DNA of 64,000 bases from Rhynchopus sp. YZ270_cl-10 (lineage: Eukaryota; Euglenozoa; Diplonemea; Diplonemida; Diplonemidae). Below the pieces are notes generated by a model, which did not search any database, was not told the origin of the DNA, and saw only the letters and a program-made list of their open reading frames with translations. This document shows, one piece after another, positions 10,719-21,567 of the stretch (within the stretch, counting starts at the first letter, position 1; every line of letters starts with the position of its first letter). The DNA lies in contig OZ037858.1 in NCBI GenBank assembly GCA_964035575.1, positions 62,001 through 126,000 on the forward strand. Reading direction: 5' to 3'. The translations under genes and the position numbers were made by a program.

Positions 10719-11414
10719 AAAATTGAGAGAATTTACTTTATTATCCATCCTCCTTTTTCCAAAAAAGAAAAAAGAGCAACTGAAACGTGCTAAAACACAT
10801 CTCAGTCCAGCTCATGCAAAGGGTGGGGGATGTGAGTGGAAAAAAAAAACGGCTTTCTTGTTTAAAGCCCGATACTAGGGTCTACTGGGAAGGGGGCGGA
10901 AAGTAGTGAGTGACTGTGCTCTTAGTCAGTTGTCTTGCGTACAGAGAGCCCGCTTGAATTTAGTTCTGGTGGGGGTTTTTTTTTGTGGTGCCCCACACAA
11001 CTGAAGGATATGCCAAAAGGACGTATCAGTGGAAATATTTTTTTGTGGAGGTGACATTTCAGTCTTTTCACTACCATTTTTAAAAGGGGGGGAAAGGTTA
11101 TGAAGATGAACAAAAAAAAAAAACTCAAATACTTTCTATTGCTACTGAATAGAAGGTATAATAGGGTGCACTAAATGTACCCAAAAAAAATCAAGCTTTC
11201 TGGACAAAAAAAAAAAAAAAAATCTTTGCGCCTGCAGCGGACAATGCCACATACAGGGACACCAAAAAGCTTAGGGCTTTTGGGATAAAGCACATTGATA
11301 CAAAATGATAAATCTTTTTTTGTTTTGCTGATTTTCAGTGTAGCTGCTATTTCGACAGTCTTCACTATCGCTCTTTGTGTGGCCCGAGGGGCTCTCTCTC
11401 CATCAGTAGGGTAA

Positions 11415-11458
<44 letters not shown>

Positions 11459-11687
11459 GTTAGGGGTTCCCCTGGTCGTACTTTAGTGATGGGGTTGTGA
11501 CATCTGTTTTTGTTGAAATAAAAAAGACCATTTTTTTGCAAGGAGCCGGGGGGTGGGAAGCTGTTCCCGAACCCCAAGGCCCCAAAAACAAAACAAAAGG
11601 GGGGGATATTAAGTTGTGTCCGTGAGCTGACCAATTTTTTGGGGGGTCAGCGCTTGGTGAGAACAAAATATCACCGAAAAAAGAGAA

Positions 11688-11728
11688 GTTGAAAGTGCTA
11701 AACCGCCTCGGCGGACGCAGGCACCGGA
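11688..11728 (-). repeat. type C stem-loop repeat
   Basis: AAGTTGAAAGTGC is followed by CGCCTCGGCGGACGCAGGCAC; GTGC pairs with GCAC and CGCC with GGCG. The AAGTTGAAA lead-in is the same one that precedes many type B copies, which ties the subfamilies together. Confidence 0.6.
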
Positions 11729-12016
11729 AAAAGAAAATAAAAAGAACGCCTCTCGTTTGCTTAAGTCATCCTAAAAAAAAAGGACTTTAAAAAAAAATCA
11801 GAGCAGCCAAAAGTAAACAAAGCCGAAGGGTAGGACGGCGGGGGTGCGCGGTTCTTCGTCTTGCTTTTTCTTTTTGCTCTGTTGGTGTGGCCCGCCCCTC
11901 GATTTAACCCACTTTTGGGCCATTCTTGGGCCATTCTTGAGCCGTGTTTTTTTTAGGTGTATTTTTTAATTTTTTTGCCCTTTACACAGTATACACAGTA
12001 TACACGGGGGATTGGG

Positions 12017-12102
12017 AGTACAGTACAGTACAGTACAGTACAGTACAGTACAGTACAGTACAGTACAGTACAGTACAGTACAGTACAGTACAGTACAGTA
12101 CA
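12017..12102. repeat. (CAGTA)n microsatellite
   Basis: About 17 perfect tandem copies of a CAGTA unit, preceded by two copies of TATACACAG. It is not in a gene. Confidence 0.95.
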
Positions 12103-12419
12103 GATTTTAGCCACCGTGTTGTGAATTATTCCTAACCGAAAGGTTAGGACCACCCCAAATTTCCCCTCCAGTCACTATGCAGAGGTGCCTCCGGGTCAGA
12201 CCTAGCGTGAAAACCACCCAAAAAAAAACACCGGGTAACAAATTAAAAAAGGGACCCCCCCTCGATTTAACCCACTTTTGGGCCATTCTTGAGACACGCA
12301 AAACCAGAAATCGGGCCACACCATCTGTATTTTTTTTTTTTGGGAAAACCTTTATTCGGCTCACAAAAAGTAATTTTTCCATCATTCGGCTCACAAAAAA
12401 AAAATTTTCCATCATTCTA

Positions 12420-13690
12420 CAGGGCTCTCAAGATCCTCCACGAAAAAAGCAGAATTTTCGAAATGAGGAGGATTTTATTTTTGCAAAAAAACCCCCAAAA
12501 AAAAAATTTTTCCCCCGCAACAAGCGGTCGTCGCGCGCTTCGCGCGCGCCTCGCGCGCGCCTCCCTGACAGCCACAGAGCGGAGAGGCGGGTCAATTTTG
12601 CGAGATACCGTCTTTTGAAAAATTATGGACCAGAAAAATAGGTCCATAAAAAAAAAAATCCCAAAAAGTCCATAATTGTTCTGGTCCATCATTGTTCTGG
12701 TCCATGTTATTTCTGGTCCATCTGTGTTAGGCTTTTTTTTTGAACTTGTCCATTTTCAGACCCATTCCGAGCTTTCGGTACCGCACGTTGGCGGGGCATC
12801 TCGGCTTATATGTGGCCCGGTAGACCCATTCCGAGCTTTCGGTATCGCACGTTGGCGGGGCATCTCGGCTTATATGTGGGCCCGGTAGACCCATTCCGAG
12901 CTTTCTCCCCACACAAGCGGTCGTCGCACGCGCTTCGCGCGCGCGACTCCCTGTCAAAATTCTGGACAAGTACAAAAAAACCCCACACATGTGTCGGACC
13001 AGAAAAATAGGTCCATAAAAAAAAAAAAAATCCCAAAAGGTCCATAATTGTTCTGGTCCATCATTATTCTGGTCCATGTTATTTCTGGTCCATATTTTTT
13101 CAAAAGACGGTAATAAAAAACGGAAATCTAATCCTTTCTCTTGCACCGTACGCTCCACGAACCGTACAAAACCAATACGTCTTCCAGAAGCAGGGGCTGA
13201 TGCAACGGCGGTAATTATAAAAAAACGGCAAAATTTTTGCAGCTTTGGTCAAGTTGTATTTTTTGGCTGCAAAATGCAAGGGTATCCAAAGACATTGCCA
13301 ACTCTATTTTTTTGCGGAGCAAAAAAATTAATATAAATGGCGCCGCAGGCGAAAAAAAATTAGGGTACGGTGTAAGAATGCTTCCTTTTACACCACAGAA
13401 TCACTCAACGAACCCTTTTTTTGAGTAGCAAAAATGAAAATGGCGCGGCAGGCAATTTTTTTTAAGGTGCAGCCCTGGACGGTGCATACAGGCTCGGGAA
13501 AATATTGGCTCCCTCGGGGGAGACAAAGTGACTCCCCACTATAAAACCCCTAGGAGGATAATCCTCCACCCGAGCCTGCCAAAAAAAAAAAAAAAATGGA
13601 GGAAATCCTCCACCAAAAAAGCCTGAAAAAAAAAAAAAAAAGCCCCTGGAGGAAATATCCTCCCCTACGTGGAGGATCTTGAGAGCACTG
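12420..13690. mobile_element. non-autonomous hAT-type DNA element inserted in the MULE end
   Basis: The element starts CAGGGCTCTCAAGATCCTCC and ends with the inverse GGAGGATCTTGAGAGCACTG, a 23-bp terminal inverted repeat with one mismatch. It is flanked by a perfect 8-bp direct repeat TCATTCTA (12412-12419 and 13691-13698). CAG-starting ends and 8-bp target duplication are the marks of the hAT superfamily. It carries no transposase frame. The empty site rebuilt by removing it restores the repeated arm of the MULE, which proves the order of insertion. Confidence 0.85.
12604..13114. repeat. foldback element with internal direct repeats, nested inside the hAT element
   Basis: The ends ACCGTCTTTTGAAAAA and TTTTTTCAAAAGACGGTAAT are inverse of each other and are followed inward by ATGGACCAG/CTGGTCCAT. 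Inside, a block with GGACCAGAAAAATAGGTCCA and TCCATAATTGTTCTGGTCCA occurs twice (12.62 and 13.0 kb), and CCATTCCGAGCTTTCGGTA with GCACGTTGGCGGGGCATC occurs in two full copies plus a partial third. No coding frame. Confidence 0.65.
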
Positions 13691-13939
13691 TCATTCTATC
13701 AAAGTTACTATAATTTTTCCTTCATTCGGCTCACAAAAAGTAATTTTTCCACCATTCTATCAATATTTTGCCAATTTTTCCATCATTCTATCAAAGTTTT
13801 TTTTTCACTTTTTCGAAGAATTTTTTTCATTTTTCAAAAAAAATTTGGGGGGTATTTTTTGTGGGAAAATGAGGCAATTTTTTTTACATTTTTACAAAAA
13901 TTTATATTCCAGAGTCACAAATTACACTGTTTGCTAAAT

Positions 13940-15878
13940 ATGCAAAGACAAGTGGTAACGGGTGCCGAGTTTGACAGCTTGGATGACCTGAAGGAGACGG
14001 TAACGTGGCAGGCCCTCCTCAATCCTCCGCATTTTTCCTTCCGCGTATCGAACCGCACAGGCACCAGAATGACGCTTGTGTCCACATGTGCATGGAGGGT
14101 GTGTGCTGTAAACGACGGTGATGGCTGTCGCATCACCCAGCACGACCCCGAGCACATTTGCACCTCTGCCGATCACCCTGTTGCCAACACAGGAATCGTC
14201 AGCGCCGTAGCCTCCCGGATCTGCGAGAAAGTGAGAAGTGTATCAAACTATGCTGCACATAGTGTGATCGCTGACATGCGTGACCTTGGCGCAACAGTCA
14301 CCTACGAAGTTGCACGCAAGGCGATTCTTCAGGCCCACGTGCTCCTGTATGGTGAGGACGACGCCAGCTTCTCCAAGCTTGACGCCATGTTCCGTGCCAT
14401 CCAAGATGTCAACCCTGGCACATACTACGACATTGTGGTATGTCATTAAAAATCACTTCACTTCACCAATTTTTGGATTTTACAGAGAACGGAAAACAAC
14501 GAGTTCGTGCGTTGCTTCTTCGCCTTCGGGGCAAGCATCCAAGGAGCGCCATTGCAAACGGTATTTTTTGCCTGGTAAATTTTTGTAAATTTTCGTCTCA
14601 CAGATTTTCGAGCCTCGATGCATGCCATTTGTCGGGAACATATGGAGGCACACTACACAGCACTCTGCTCATCGATCCTTCTGGAAACCTCTTCCCGCTT
14701 GGATTCTCCATCGAAAGTGGGAATGAGTGTGTGGCATCCTGGACATACCACCTCCGAAGCCTGAAGTGCATTCTTCCTCCGCCTTTTTTTTTCCGTCTCA
14801 CTATTGTGAGCGACAGGAAAAAAGGCTTGGAGAGTGTCATCCAAGAGGAACTTCCAGATTCCTTGAAGAGACACTGCTTGCAACACTTGGCTGAGAGTGT
14901 CAAGGCCTCCTGTGGTGGGAGACAAGCTGCTGCGCAGCTGCGTCTTCTTGCCAAACTGCAGGAGCCGGCTGAATTCCTGGATGCCTTCCAGCAGCCGGCT
15001 GAGTCCCTTGTGGATTACCTGCAAGAGGTTGGGGAGTACTCCCTTTGGAACATGGCTCACGCCCTTGGTCCCCTGTACGGGCACCTGAGTTCCAATGCCA
15101 GCGAGTCTCTCAACGCACTCCTTCTTCCCTCGAGGTGTCTCAATGTGATCGGTATTGTTGAGGGCATCCGCTGCAAGGTGGCCGCTTTCACATCTGTGCG
15201 GCGCCTGATGTACAGTGGTCTCGATGCCTCTCAGCCAACTGATGGTGATGTCAAAACACACCTTCAGAACAGCATCTCCGCAGGGCAACGATTTGCATTG
15301 CTCCCTCAGGGAGACTGCTGGGAAGTGAAGAGTGGGAACGACCGAGGTGTTGTCAGCGAACAAGATGGTGGATGGGAATGCACATGCAGGGCCCTTTCTT
15401 GACTGGTGTACCTTGTAGGCATGTGTGCAAAGTTCTTGACCACCTTGGTGACCAGCCCATGATGCACATATCGAGATGTCAAACAGTGGGTGCACACAGG
15501 AATGTGTACGCAAGTGTTGTCAACCCACCCGCTGCGTACAGTACTCTGGGAGACGGCACACTCCCCCCCACAGGCCAACAGGAACCCATCGGGAGAAGAA
15601 GGAAGAGGGGTGCGAACGAAGGGACTAACCAGTGCGGCAGGTGCTACTCTTTTGGCCACAATGCACGCACATGCCGCCGCCCACGCGGAGCGGGACCCGC
15701 TGCCAAGCCAGCTGCCAAGCCAGGCGTCAAGCCAGGCGTCAAGCCTGGCGTCAAGCCTGGTGTCAAGCCTGGCGTCAAGCCTGGTGTCAAGCCAGCTGCC
15801 AAACCCCCAGCAAAAGGTAACACGAAGTGCACGAACTGTGGGCAGTCGGGTCACAATAAACGTACGTGCCAGATGTAA
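13940..15878 (+). pseudogene. MULE transposase with SWIM and two CCHC zinc knuckles, decayed
   Basis: Exon 1 (13940-14437) encodes a MULE N-terminal DNA-binding region rich in Cys/His; a GTATGT...TTACAG intron leads to exon 2 (14486-14560) with ENNEFVRCFFAFGASI. The catalytic core follows: LDACHLSGTYGGTL (first Asp), IVSDRKKGLESVI (second Asp), NASESLNALL (Glu). Then come the SWIM motif (WECTC ... GVPCRHVCKV) and two CCHC knuckles, CGRCYSFGHNARTC and CTNCGQSGHNKRTC, joined by a (GVKP)n linker. The second junction, near 14560-14604, does not rejoin in frame with the obvious splice sites, and the SWIM motif is split between two frames near 15400, so this copy is probably inactive. It runs opposite to the host genes. 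Confidence 0.8.
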
Positions 15879-16481
15879 TTACCTGCGGCCAATTGCTTCC
15901 TCTTAACATAGTTTGTGTGTTTCATTTCAATTGCCACCCCATTGCCTTACTTTGCTTGTACAACCCACCCTCGTATATCTCGTTATTTCCGCGTGGAATG
16001 TCACTCAAACTTAATCTGCTTGAGTACACATACTTGTTTTTTTTTCCCCTCGTCCGCCGATAACGGTGGAGACGTTTGTACTTTCAACTTCACTTTGTTC
16101 TCCGTATTTCTCACATTCTCCGAGTGAAATGGCGCTCCGGCTTCTATGCCTGAGTACATTCTTGTTATCTTCAGAGTGGAATGCTACGTAGTAAATATTG
16201 CCCTTGTTTTTTCATAGTGACAAAAAATATCCTTTCCCCCCCCAAATTTTCCCTCCCACAACCTACAAAACGGGCCAAAAATCCCCCCAACTTTTTTTTT
16301 GAAAAAGTGAAAAAATTTCTTCGAAAAAGTGAAAAAAAAACTTTGATAGAATGATGGAAAAATTGGCAAAATATTGATAGAATGGTGGAAAAATTACTTT
16401 TTGTGAGCCGAATGAAGGAAAAATTACTTTTTGTGAGCCGAATAAAGGTTTTCCCTTTTTTTTGTTTGATAAATTGTTAGA

Positions 16482-16534
16482 GTAGTGTAGTTGCCTCGGT
16501 AGTGTTGCCACAGTTGTGCAATCTCCACTGTCTT
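16482..16534 (+). repeat. dispersed 55-bp direct repeat, copy 1
   Basis: GAGTAGTGTAGTTGCCTCGG, then GTGTTGCCACAG and TGTGCAATCTCCACT, recurs at 39780-39836 in the same orientation with small indels. Copy 1 begins 26 bp beyond the MULE end, and copy 2 ends just before the stop codon of the doublecortin gene. Confidence 0.7.
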
Positions 16535-16821
16535 TTTTTTTTTTTTTTTTTTTTGAAAACTTGGTTGTGTTTAGTGTGGACACCCGAGGGATGAGCCCCA
16601 CCTTTTTTTGCTAAATTCGTTAGGTGCAGTGTTGTGTAGCCCTGCCTGTATGATAGACAATATTCACAACATCATTGGTGTGCCACGTGATATTCCTTGA
16701 AACAGCAGGGTCTAATCTTGACCCCAGAAAAGAATGGAGGCTTGAAAAACTGATTTGCCACGTGTGCAGAATCTACTAGCATTTTTCAAGGGGAAAAGAG
16801 AAAATAAAAGGAAGAGAGAGA

Positions 16822-16857
16822 CAGATGAACTCAAGCCTCGCTTGCTTCGCTCACCTT
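16822..16857 (-). repeat. type A stem-loop repeat
   Basis: AGATGAACTCAAGC, CTCGCTT, GCTTCGCTCACCTT; the AAGC/GCTT inner stem is kept, the loop is altered. Confidence 0.55.
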
Positions 16858-17301
16858 AATAAAAAAAGCGCCAAATGTCTGTTTTGGGTAAGGAGGGAAA
16901 AGGTAGGATTTTGAGATCACAAACATTGGCAAAAAATTGTTTCATATACTAACTATTCTACTGAATAGAAGGTATAGGCAAAAAAAAAATAAAATACAAA
17001 TATGATGAAGTCGCGTCACCCAATCTGTGTGATCCGGGTGCAGACTCAATCTTTGCGAAGAAAAAAAAAATGATAAGTTATGAAGTGGCAAGGGAAGTGA
17101 GCGTGGACACATATTCTTTTTTGGCATGTAAACAAAACAAAAACTTATTTTTTCCTCCCCCCCCCCCAAACCGCCCAGAAATGGATGTCAAAAAGAAAAA
17201 AAAACCCCCCGTGGCCTGAAGGACAGAAATGAGGTGAGTGCACAATAAAGGACATTTGAATAATTTCCCACAATATTTGTCCTCAAATAAGAAAACTTGT
17301 A

Positions 17302-17334
17302 GGTATGAATGTGCCTCTCGTGCACGCACATCTT
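17302..17334 (-). repeat. type B stem-loop repeat
   Basis: GTATGAATGTGC, CTCTCGT, GCACGCACATCTT; loop and GTGC/GCAC stem intact. Confidence 0.65.
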
Positions 17335-17345
17335 TGAAATATTGG

Positions 17346-17381
17346 TAAGATGATCCTAAGCCTCGTGCACTTGGTCACCTA
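17346..17381 (-). repeat. type A stem-loop repeat
   Basis: AAGATGATCCTAAGC, CTCGTGCA, CTTGGTCACCT; lies only 12 bp from the type B copy before it and is followed at 17398-17433 by a further, degenerate type B copy, so three are in tandem. Confidence 0.6.
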
Positions 17382-18104
17382 TTAAAAAAAAAGCTTGTGA
17401 GATGTATGTACCTCACGTGCACACGGGGTACACATCTGCAAAGGCGTCCTCAAAAGGGTACGACTGAAAATTGGCAAGTTGGCGGAGAAAGATATGCTCT
17501 GTAGCATAGGATTGATGTGAAGTTATGTTGGCGTTTCTGGCACAGGCCTTTACGAGTCAGAGAGTGTGTGATAAAGGAGGGAGGGGAAGGAGGGAGGGGA
17601 AGGAGGGATGGGAGGGATAGACACTCGTTGGCTGTTTGGGGAGGGGGCTTTTGTATCGACAATCATTACACTTACTGGGTGAAGTGATTGCCAAATTTTT
17701 TTTTTGTAAATATTGATTTGATAGGCAACTGTCAGGGGGTGGGGGTTTTTTGGGTTGTTGTTTCGACACACTTTTTTTTGTGTATTTTGATGTCCAGGTG
17801 TCAGAAACTTCCGGACAAAAACTGAACAATAGAGGAAGACATTCCCTTTGAGGACCACTTCTCGGCCCCCACGATTGTCTTGTGTTTCGGCCATAAGAAA
17901 AAGCTTTTTACCCAGAGGGGATTTGTCGAACGATGCACAACTCCGTAATTCGTAAGTATACTGTACTGTACTAATGTTGGGAGTGCCAAAAAAAATCTAG
18001 ACTCCCACATCAGTACAGCCAGCAGTGTTACCAGTACGGTACTTCTTATCTTGTTGTCTCGTTCTTCAAAAAAAAATCGTTGAAAGCATCTTAAAAAAAG
18101 AAAA

Positions 18105-18152
18105 GTTGAAAGGCGTGAAGGTGAACCCTCCGCAGCGGACGCAGGTACAATT
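18105..18152 (-). repeat. type C stem-loop repeat
   Basis: AAAGTTGAAAGGCGTGAAGG leads into CCTCCGCAGCGGACGCAGGT; a type B copy follows at 18228-18262. Confidence 0.5.
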
Positions 18153-18579
18153 AAAACACCCACAGTGACCTTGTAGTTGAAGCAACTTACGTTGTCGTAG
18201 TTGGACCTTAAAAACAAAAAAACCAAAAAGTCAAAGTGAATGTGCCTCATGAGACACACATACACCAAGGCGTCCTGAATCTTCAAGATGACCGAAAGAG
18301 TTTTACCTTTTTCTTTTTCGCATCGAACCCAGCACCGTCAAAAAAGGGTCTGGGGACGGACACCGTGTGCCGCAAAGCAGAGATATTTCAAGAATCCAGA
18401 GAAATAAAATCTGGAAAATCTGTCCATAAACAGTTCTCGCTTTTTGAAGAAGGAACGAAATGATAAGTCACTCACCATTTTCGTGACCACCATTTCCCCC
18501 CCTCCGAAGCGTCAACAAATCAGATTTGAATAACTGCATGGTGACGTTACCCTAAACAGAAGAGCTCAAAAGAAATGTT

Positions 18580-18612
18580 AGTAAGATGAACCTAAGCCTC
18601 GTACTTAGTCAC
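18580..18612 (-). repeat. type A stem-loop repeat
   Basis: AGTAAGATGAACCTAAGC, CTCGT, ACTTAGTCAC; the CTAAG/CTTAG stem is intact with a shortened loop. Confidence 0.6.
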
Positions 18613-19640
18613 AAAAGAAAGGGCCCGGAGGTAGGGTCGAGAGAAATATCAGGGAATAGGGGACGGCCATAAAGAATGGGAGGACAGATGGGAATCAAAA
18701 CAATAAAATAAAACTCTGGAGGACAGGGAAAAAAGGGGGGAATGCAAAACATAGAAGAAAAACGTTGATATTGTGCAAGGTGGTGCCCTGGGAATGCAAC
18801 AAAATGCCAGAGGTGTCAGGTCAGCACCAATGATTTTTTGTGTTGTCATGTGACAACCTGATAGTTCACATTCACGTTTGTGAAGAGCGACGGGTAAAAC
18901 ACGGCCGTGCTTGGCTGTGTCCTGCAGTAAGAGTGCATCAAATGATGATTCTCGATTGTTGTGATCTCATCACCAACTTCCTGTTTTTTTGTTTGTTGTT
19001 GTGTACCATAGTGTGTTAGGGTCGCTAGTAGTCGGGGTTAAGTATATTTTTGGTAAAACAACGCTTTTATATCGTGCGTGACAGCATACAGTGAACAGAC
19101 AGTCGGGAAAAAAAAGAACCTGTTTTTTTTGTTATGTAATTCATGACGAAAGAAAACTTGAAGAAAAAAAGAAAGATGTGTCTCTCGTGCACAGTGTTTC
19201 ACGTTTGCGAAATATTTCTCTCTTTTTCTTCCAACCACCCTTCACACGTTGTCAGTGACTGCAGTATGTATCTGTTTGCAAAACCCCGTTTTGTTTTGTA
19301 CTTTGCAATGACTGCTGCACCTTGGTGTGTCAAGGTAGAATATAGGACAAAAAACTCCCTGCCCTGGGATTGGTGTAATGTTGTCAAATACGGGTTTAAA
19401 AAAGGAGGAAAGGAAAAAAGATGACATAAAACCCCCAATACCTCAGCAGTATCCTCTCTCCACATGCACCTGCACACTACAGCACTTTTTGCGCGCCAGG
19501 TGGCAGGTGTACGACACAGGACATCTCAATGTCATGAGAGAGAAGAACCATGTAAAAGGGTCACAAACGTCCATCTCTCAGGCAGCGAGAACACCTACAG
19601 CAGGTCCACCTGCTTCTTTGCAAAGCAAATGAGGAAAATT

Positions 19641-19677
19641 TTATAAGATGAACCAAGTCTCTCATGCTTAGTCACTT
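19641..19677 (-). repeat. type A stem-loop repeat
   Basis: TTATAAGATGAACCAAGT, CTCTCATGCTTAGTCACTT; a type C copy (AACGCCTCACCGGACGCATG) follows at 19690-19722. Confidence 0.6.
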
Positions 19678-20406
19678 AAAGAAAAGATTGAAGAAGCGCC
19701 AACGCCTCACCGGACGCATGGCACTGAAAGAAAATATTAGTCAAGCTGAAATCTACCTTCGCCACCCTAACCAATAATCAAAACACGCAACGAACAAAAC
19801 AAAAAAAAAAAAAAAAATGATTATCGTCTTTCGTTGTGTAGAGAGAAGGGAAGTGGGGGGAAAGTACAAGAAAAAAAGCAATAAACATGAAGCAGAAGCT
19901 GATTGAAACCTCACGGATTGGGGGAAGCGGGTGGTGGGGGGTACGAACATTCACACTCCTGGAATTCAACGTGAAGGGGTGCTTTGAATCCACTACCTTT
20001 TCGTTCTTGTGGATGTGTCCCAAAAAAAAAAATGCCTTGTCCCTCCTCTGATACTTTCCAGCAATGTGGCACAAAAAAAAAAAAAACAAAAAAACGGCAA
20101 TACCTTGTACCCTTTTAAAGGAAGAATGTCTCATCTATTTCGGGACGTAACCCTCTGAACACATGTATGGCATGTACCGTAAAGAAATGTGGGAGAAAAA
20201 AAAATAACCAAACTTGAAAGGATGAAATACACCTCGCAAACTACCCCCTCTTGATGACCCTACGAAACAAGACAATAAGAAAAAAAAGGGGGGAGAAAGC
20301 CGAAGGAGTTGCTGTGTATGGCGCATACACAGCACGACACCAATAAAGGTGACGAAACAAACCTCCAGTCTTGTGCGGAATGTGTACCAAACAACAAAAA
20401 AAAATT

Positions 20407-20438
20407 GTAAGATGAATGCACCTGTGCACACACATCTT
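20407..20438 (-). repeat. type B stem-loop repeat
   Basis: GTAAGATGAATGCACC then TGTGCACACACATCTTA; the outer AAGATG/CATCTT stem is perfect and the loop is shortened. Confidence 0.65.
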
Positions 20439-20461
20439 AAAAAAAGAAAAAAGAAAAATTT

Positions 20462-20499
20462 GGTAAGATGAACCGAAGCCTCTCGTGCTGTGTCACCTA
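20462..20499 (-). repeat. type A stem-loop repeat
   Basis: GGTAAGATGAACCGAAGC, CTCTCGT, GCTGTGTCACCT; 24 bp from the type B copy before it. Confidence 0.6.
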
Positions 20500-20520
20500 A
20501 AAGAAGAAAATAAATTTTGT

Positions 20521-20552
20521 GAAAGATGCATGTGCCTCTCGTGCACACGCCT
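20521..20552 (-). repeat. type B stem-loop repeat
   Basis: GAAAGATGCATGTGC, CTCTCGT, GCACACGCCT; third stem-loop of a cluster of three within 150 bp. Confidence 0.6.
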
Positions 20553-21567
20553 AGGAAGAATCACAAAACGGGTGGACTTGCCTGGCAAAGGCGCTGTCCA
20601 TAAACACCAAACAAAAAAGGATCGTCACAATTGAGAAAAAAACGAAACAAAATATCCCGAAACGGAAATTGGGGGGCGGGTGAGGGGGCTGAGACTGAAC
20701 CGAAAAGAGAGAAATGAATAAAATAAAAGAGAGAAATTGTTAGTTGCATCAACGTGTGCAGGCAGAACCTTGCCGCATTCAGCAGAAGGAAAATGAGTAA
20801 AAAAGGCTGGCAAACTTTGCTTGCTTGGTCACCTGGGAAGAAAAAAGAAAAGAAAAGTTTTATCACGATGAACGTAACTAGTCCACCCTGGAAAAGAAAC
20901 CCCTATGCTCGGTCGTGAACGGTACGCGACACCACCGTTGCCCCAACCCACCCATTGTTAAAAATAAACGTGATAAAAGGGGACTGCAAAACTCGGTCAA
21001 GGGGTATACAAACTACGTACATTGATTTGAAAAATCGGGGGATGTTAATTTCTTATTTGCATTTCTTTCGAAAAGTTTTGTGGGAGAGCAACGAAGCAAG
21101 AAAAGAGGGGGAAAAAACGGTCAATATTTCGGCAACCCTGAACCACTCACCTCTACCAATCACAATGACGTGAATTGTCAACTTAATGAAGCCAGGTGGT
21201 GTGGGTGATGCGGATTGTGTACGAGCTGGCTTACAGGGGGGGAGGAGTCAATACCTAATACAGCTTGCCGAGGACAAGACTGAAAAAAAAAAGGGGGGGG
21301 GCGGCATTTTTTCTCACCTGTATTCCGCAAATTCGTACACAAAGAAAGTAAATGCTTATGACATGATGAGTTCGCTCGTTTGTTCGTTCACCCTTCCCAC
21401 CTCAGGAAGTTTCCCTCCCATGCCCCCTTCCCACCTCCCAAATATGCTCTGACAAAACACTACGCAAATTCACATACTCGGGAACAGAAAAGTGCACACA
21501 CAACCACCACATGATACGCTAGCCAGTGTCTATTATCCCTTCCTCCGTCACAAAGACCTACCCTTGG

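Larger units (their letters stand above)
9624..12341. other. gene-free repeat-rich region
   Basis: No gene is seen. It contains one copy of a 120-bp dispersed repeat (10.25 kb), stem-loops at 10.68 and 11.69 kb, a pair of short direct repeats (the phrase CGATTTAACCCACTTTTGGG at 11.9 and 12.26 kb) and a pentanucleotide microsatellite at 12.0 kb. Open frames here (for example 10253-10633 plus) are low complexity. Confidence 0.5.
12342..16455 (+). mobile_element. MULE (Mutator-like) DNA transposon with a nested hAT insertion
   Basis: The terminal inverted repeats begin GGGAAAACCTTTATTCGGCT on the left (12342) and end with the exact inverse, AGCCGAATAAAGGTTTTCCC, on the right (16455). The arms are long (about 250 bp) and built of repeated TTCGGCTCACAAAAAGTAAT and CCATCATTCTATCAA units. 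Both ends abut an oligo-T run, so the target duplication probably consists of T's. A MULE transposase is encoded on the plus strand at 13940-15878, against the direction of all host genes. A 1.27-kb hAT-type element sits in the left arm; without it and its target copy the MULE is about 2.8 kb. Confidence 0.8.
16456..21567. other. 5-kb gene desert rich in stem-loop repeats
   Basis: No gene is seen. It contains at least eleven stem-loop repeats, many homopolymer runs, a pyrimidine/purine block at 17575-17620 and a direct repeat shared with 39.78 kb. ACTGAATAGAAGGTATA, also at 11143, recurs at 16958. The open frames (for example 17801-18286 minus) span several repeat copies and are chance. Confidence 0.5.

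Noticed and set aside
12017-12102. CRISPR-like or satellite array
   Set aside because: It is a plain 5-bp microsatellite with no spacers.
17801-18286. Minus-strand open frame of 161 codons
   Set aside because: It runs through type B and type C stem-loops and homopolymer tracts and has no recognisable feature or leader acceptor.
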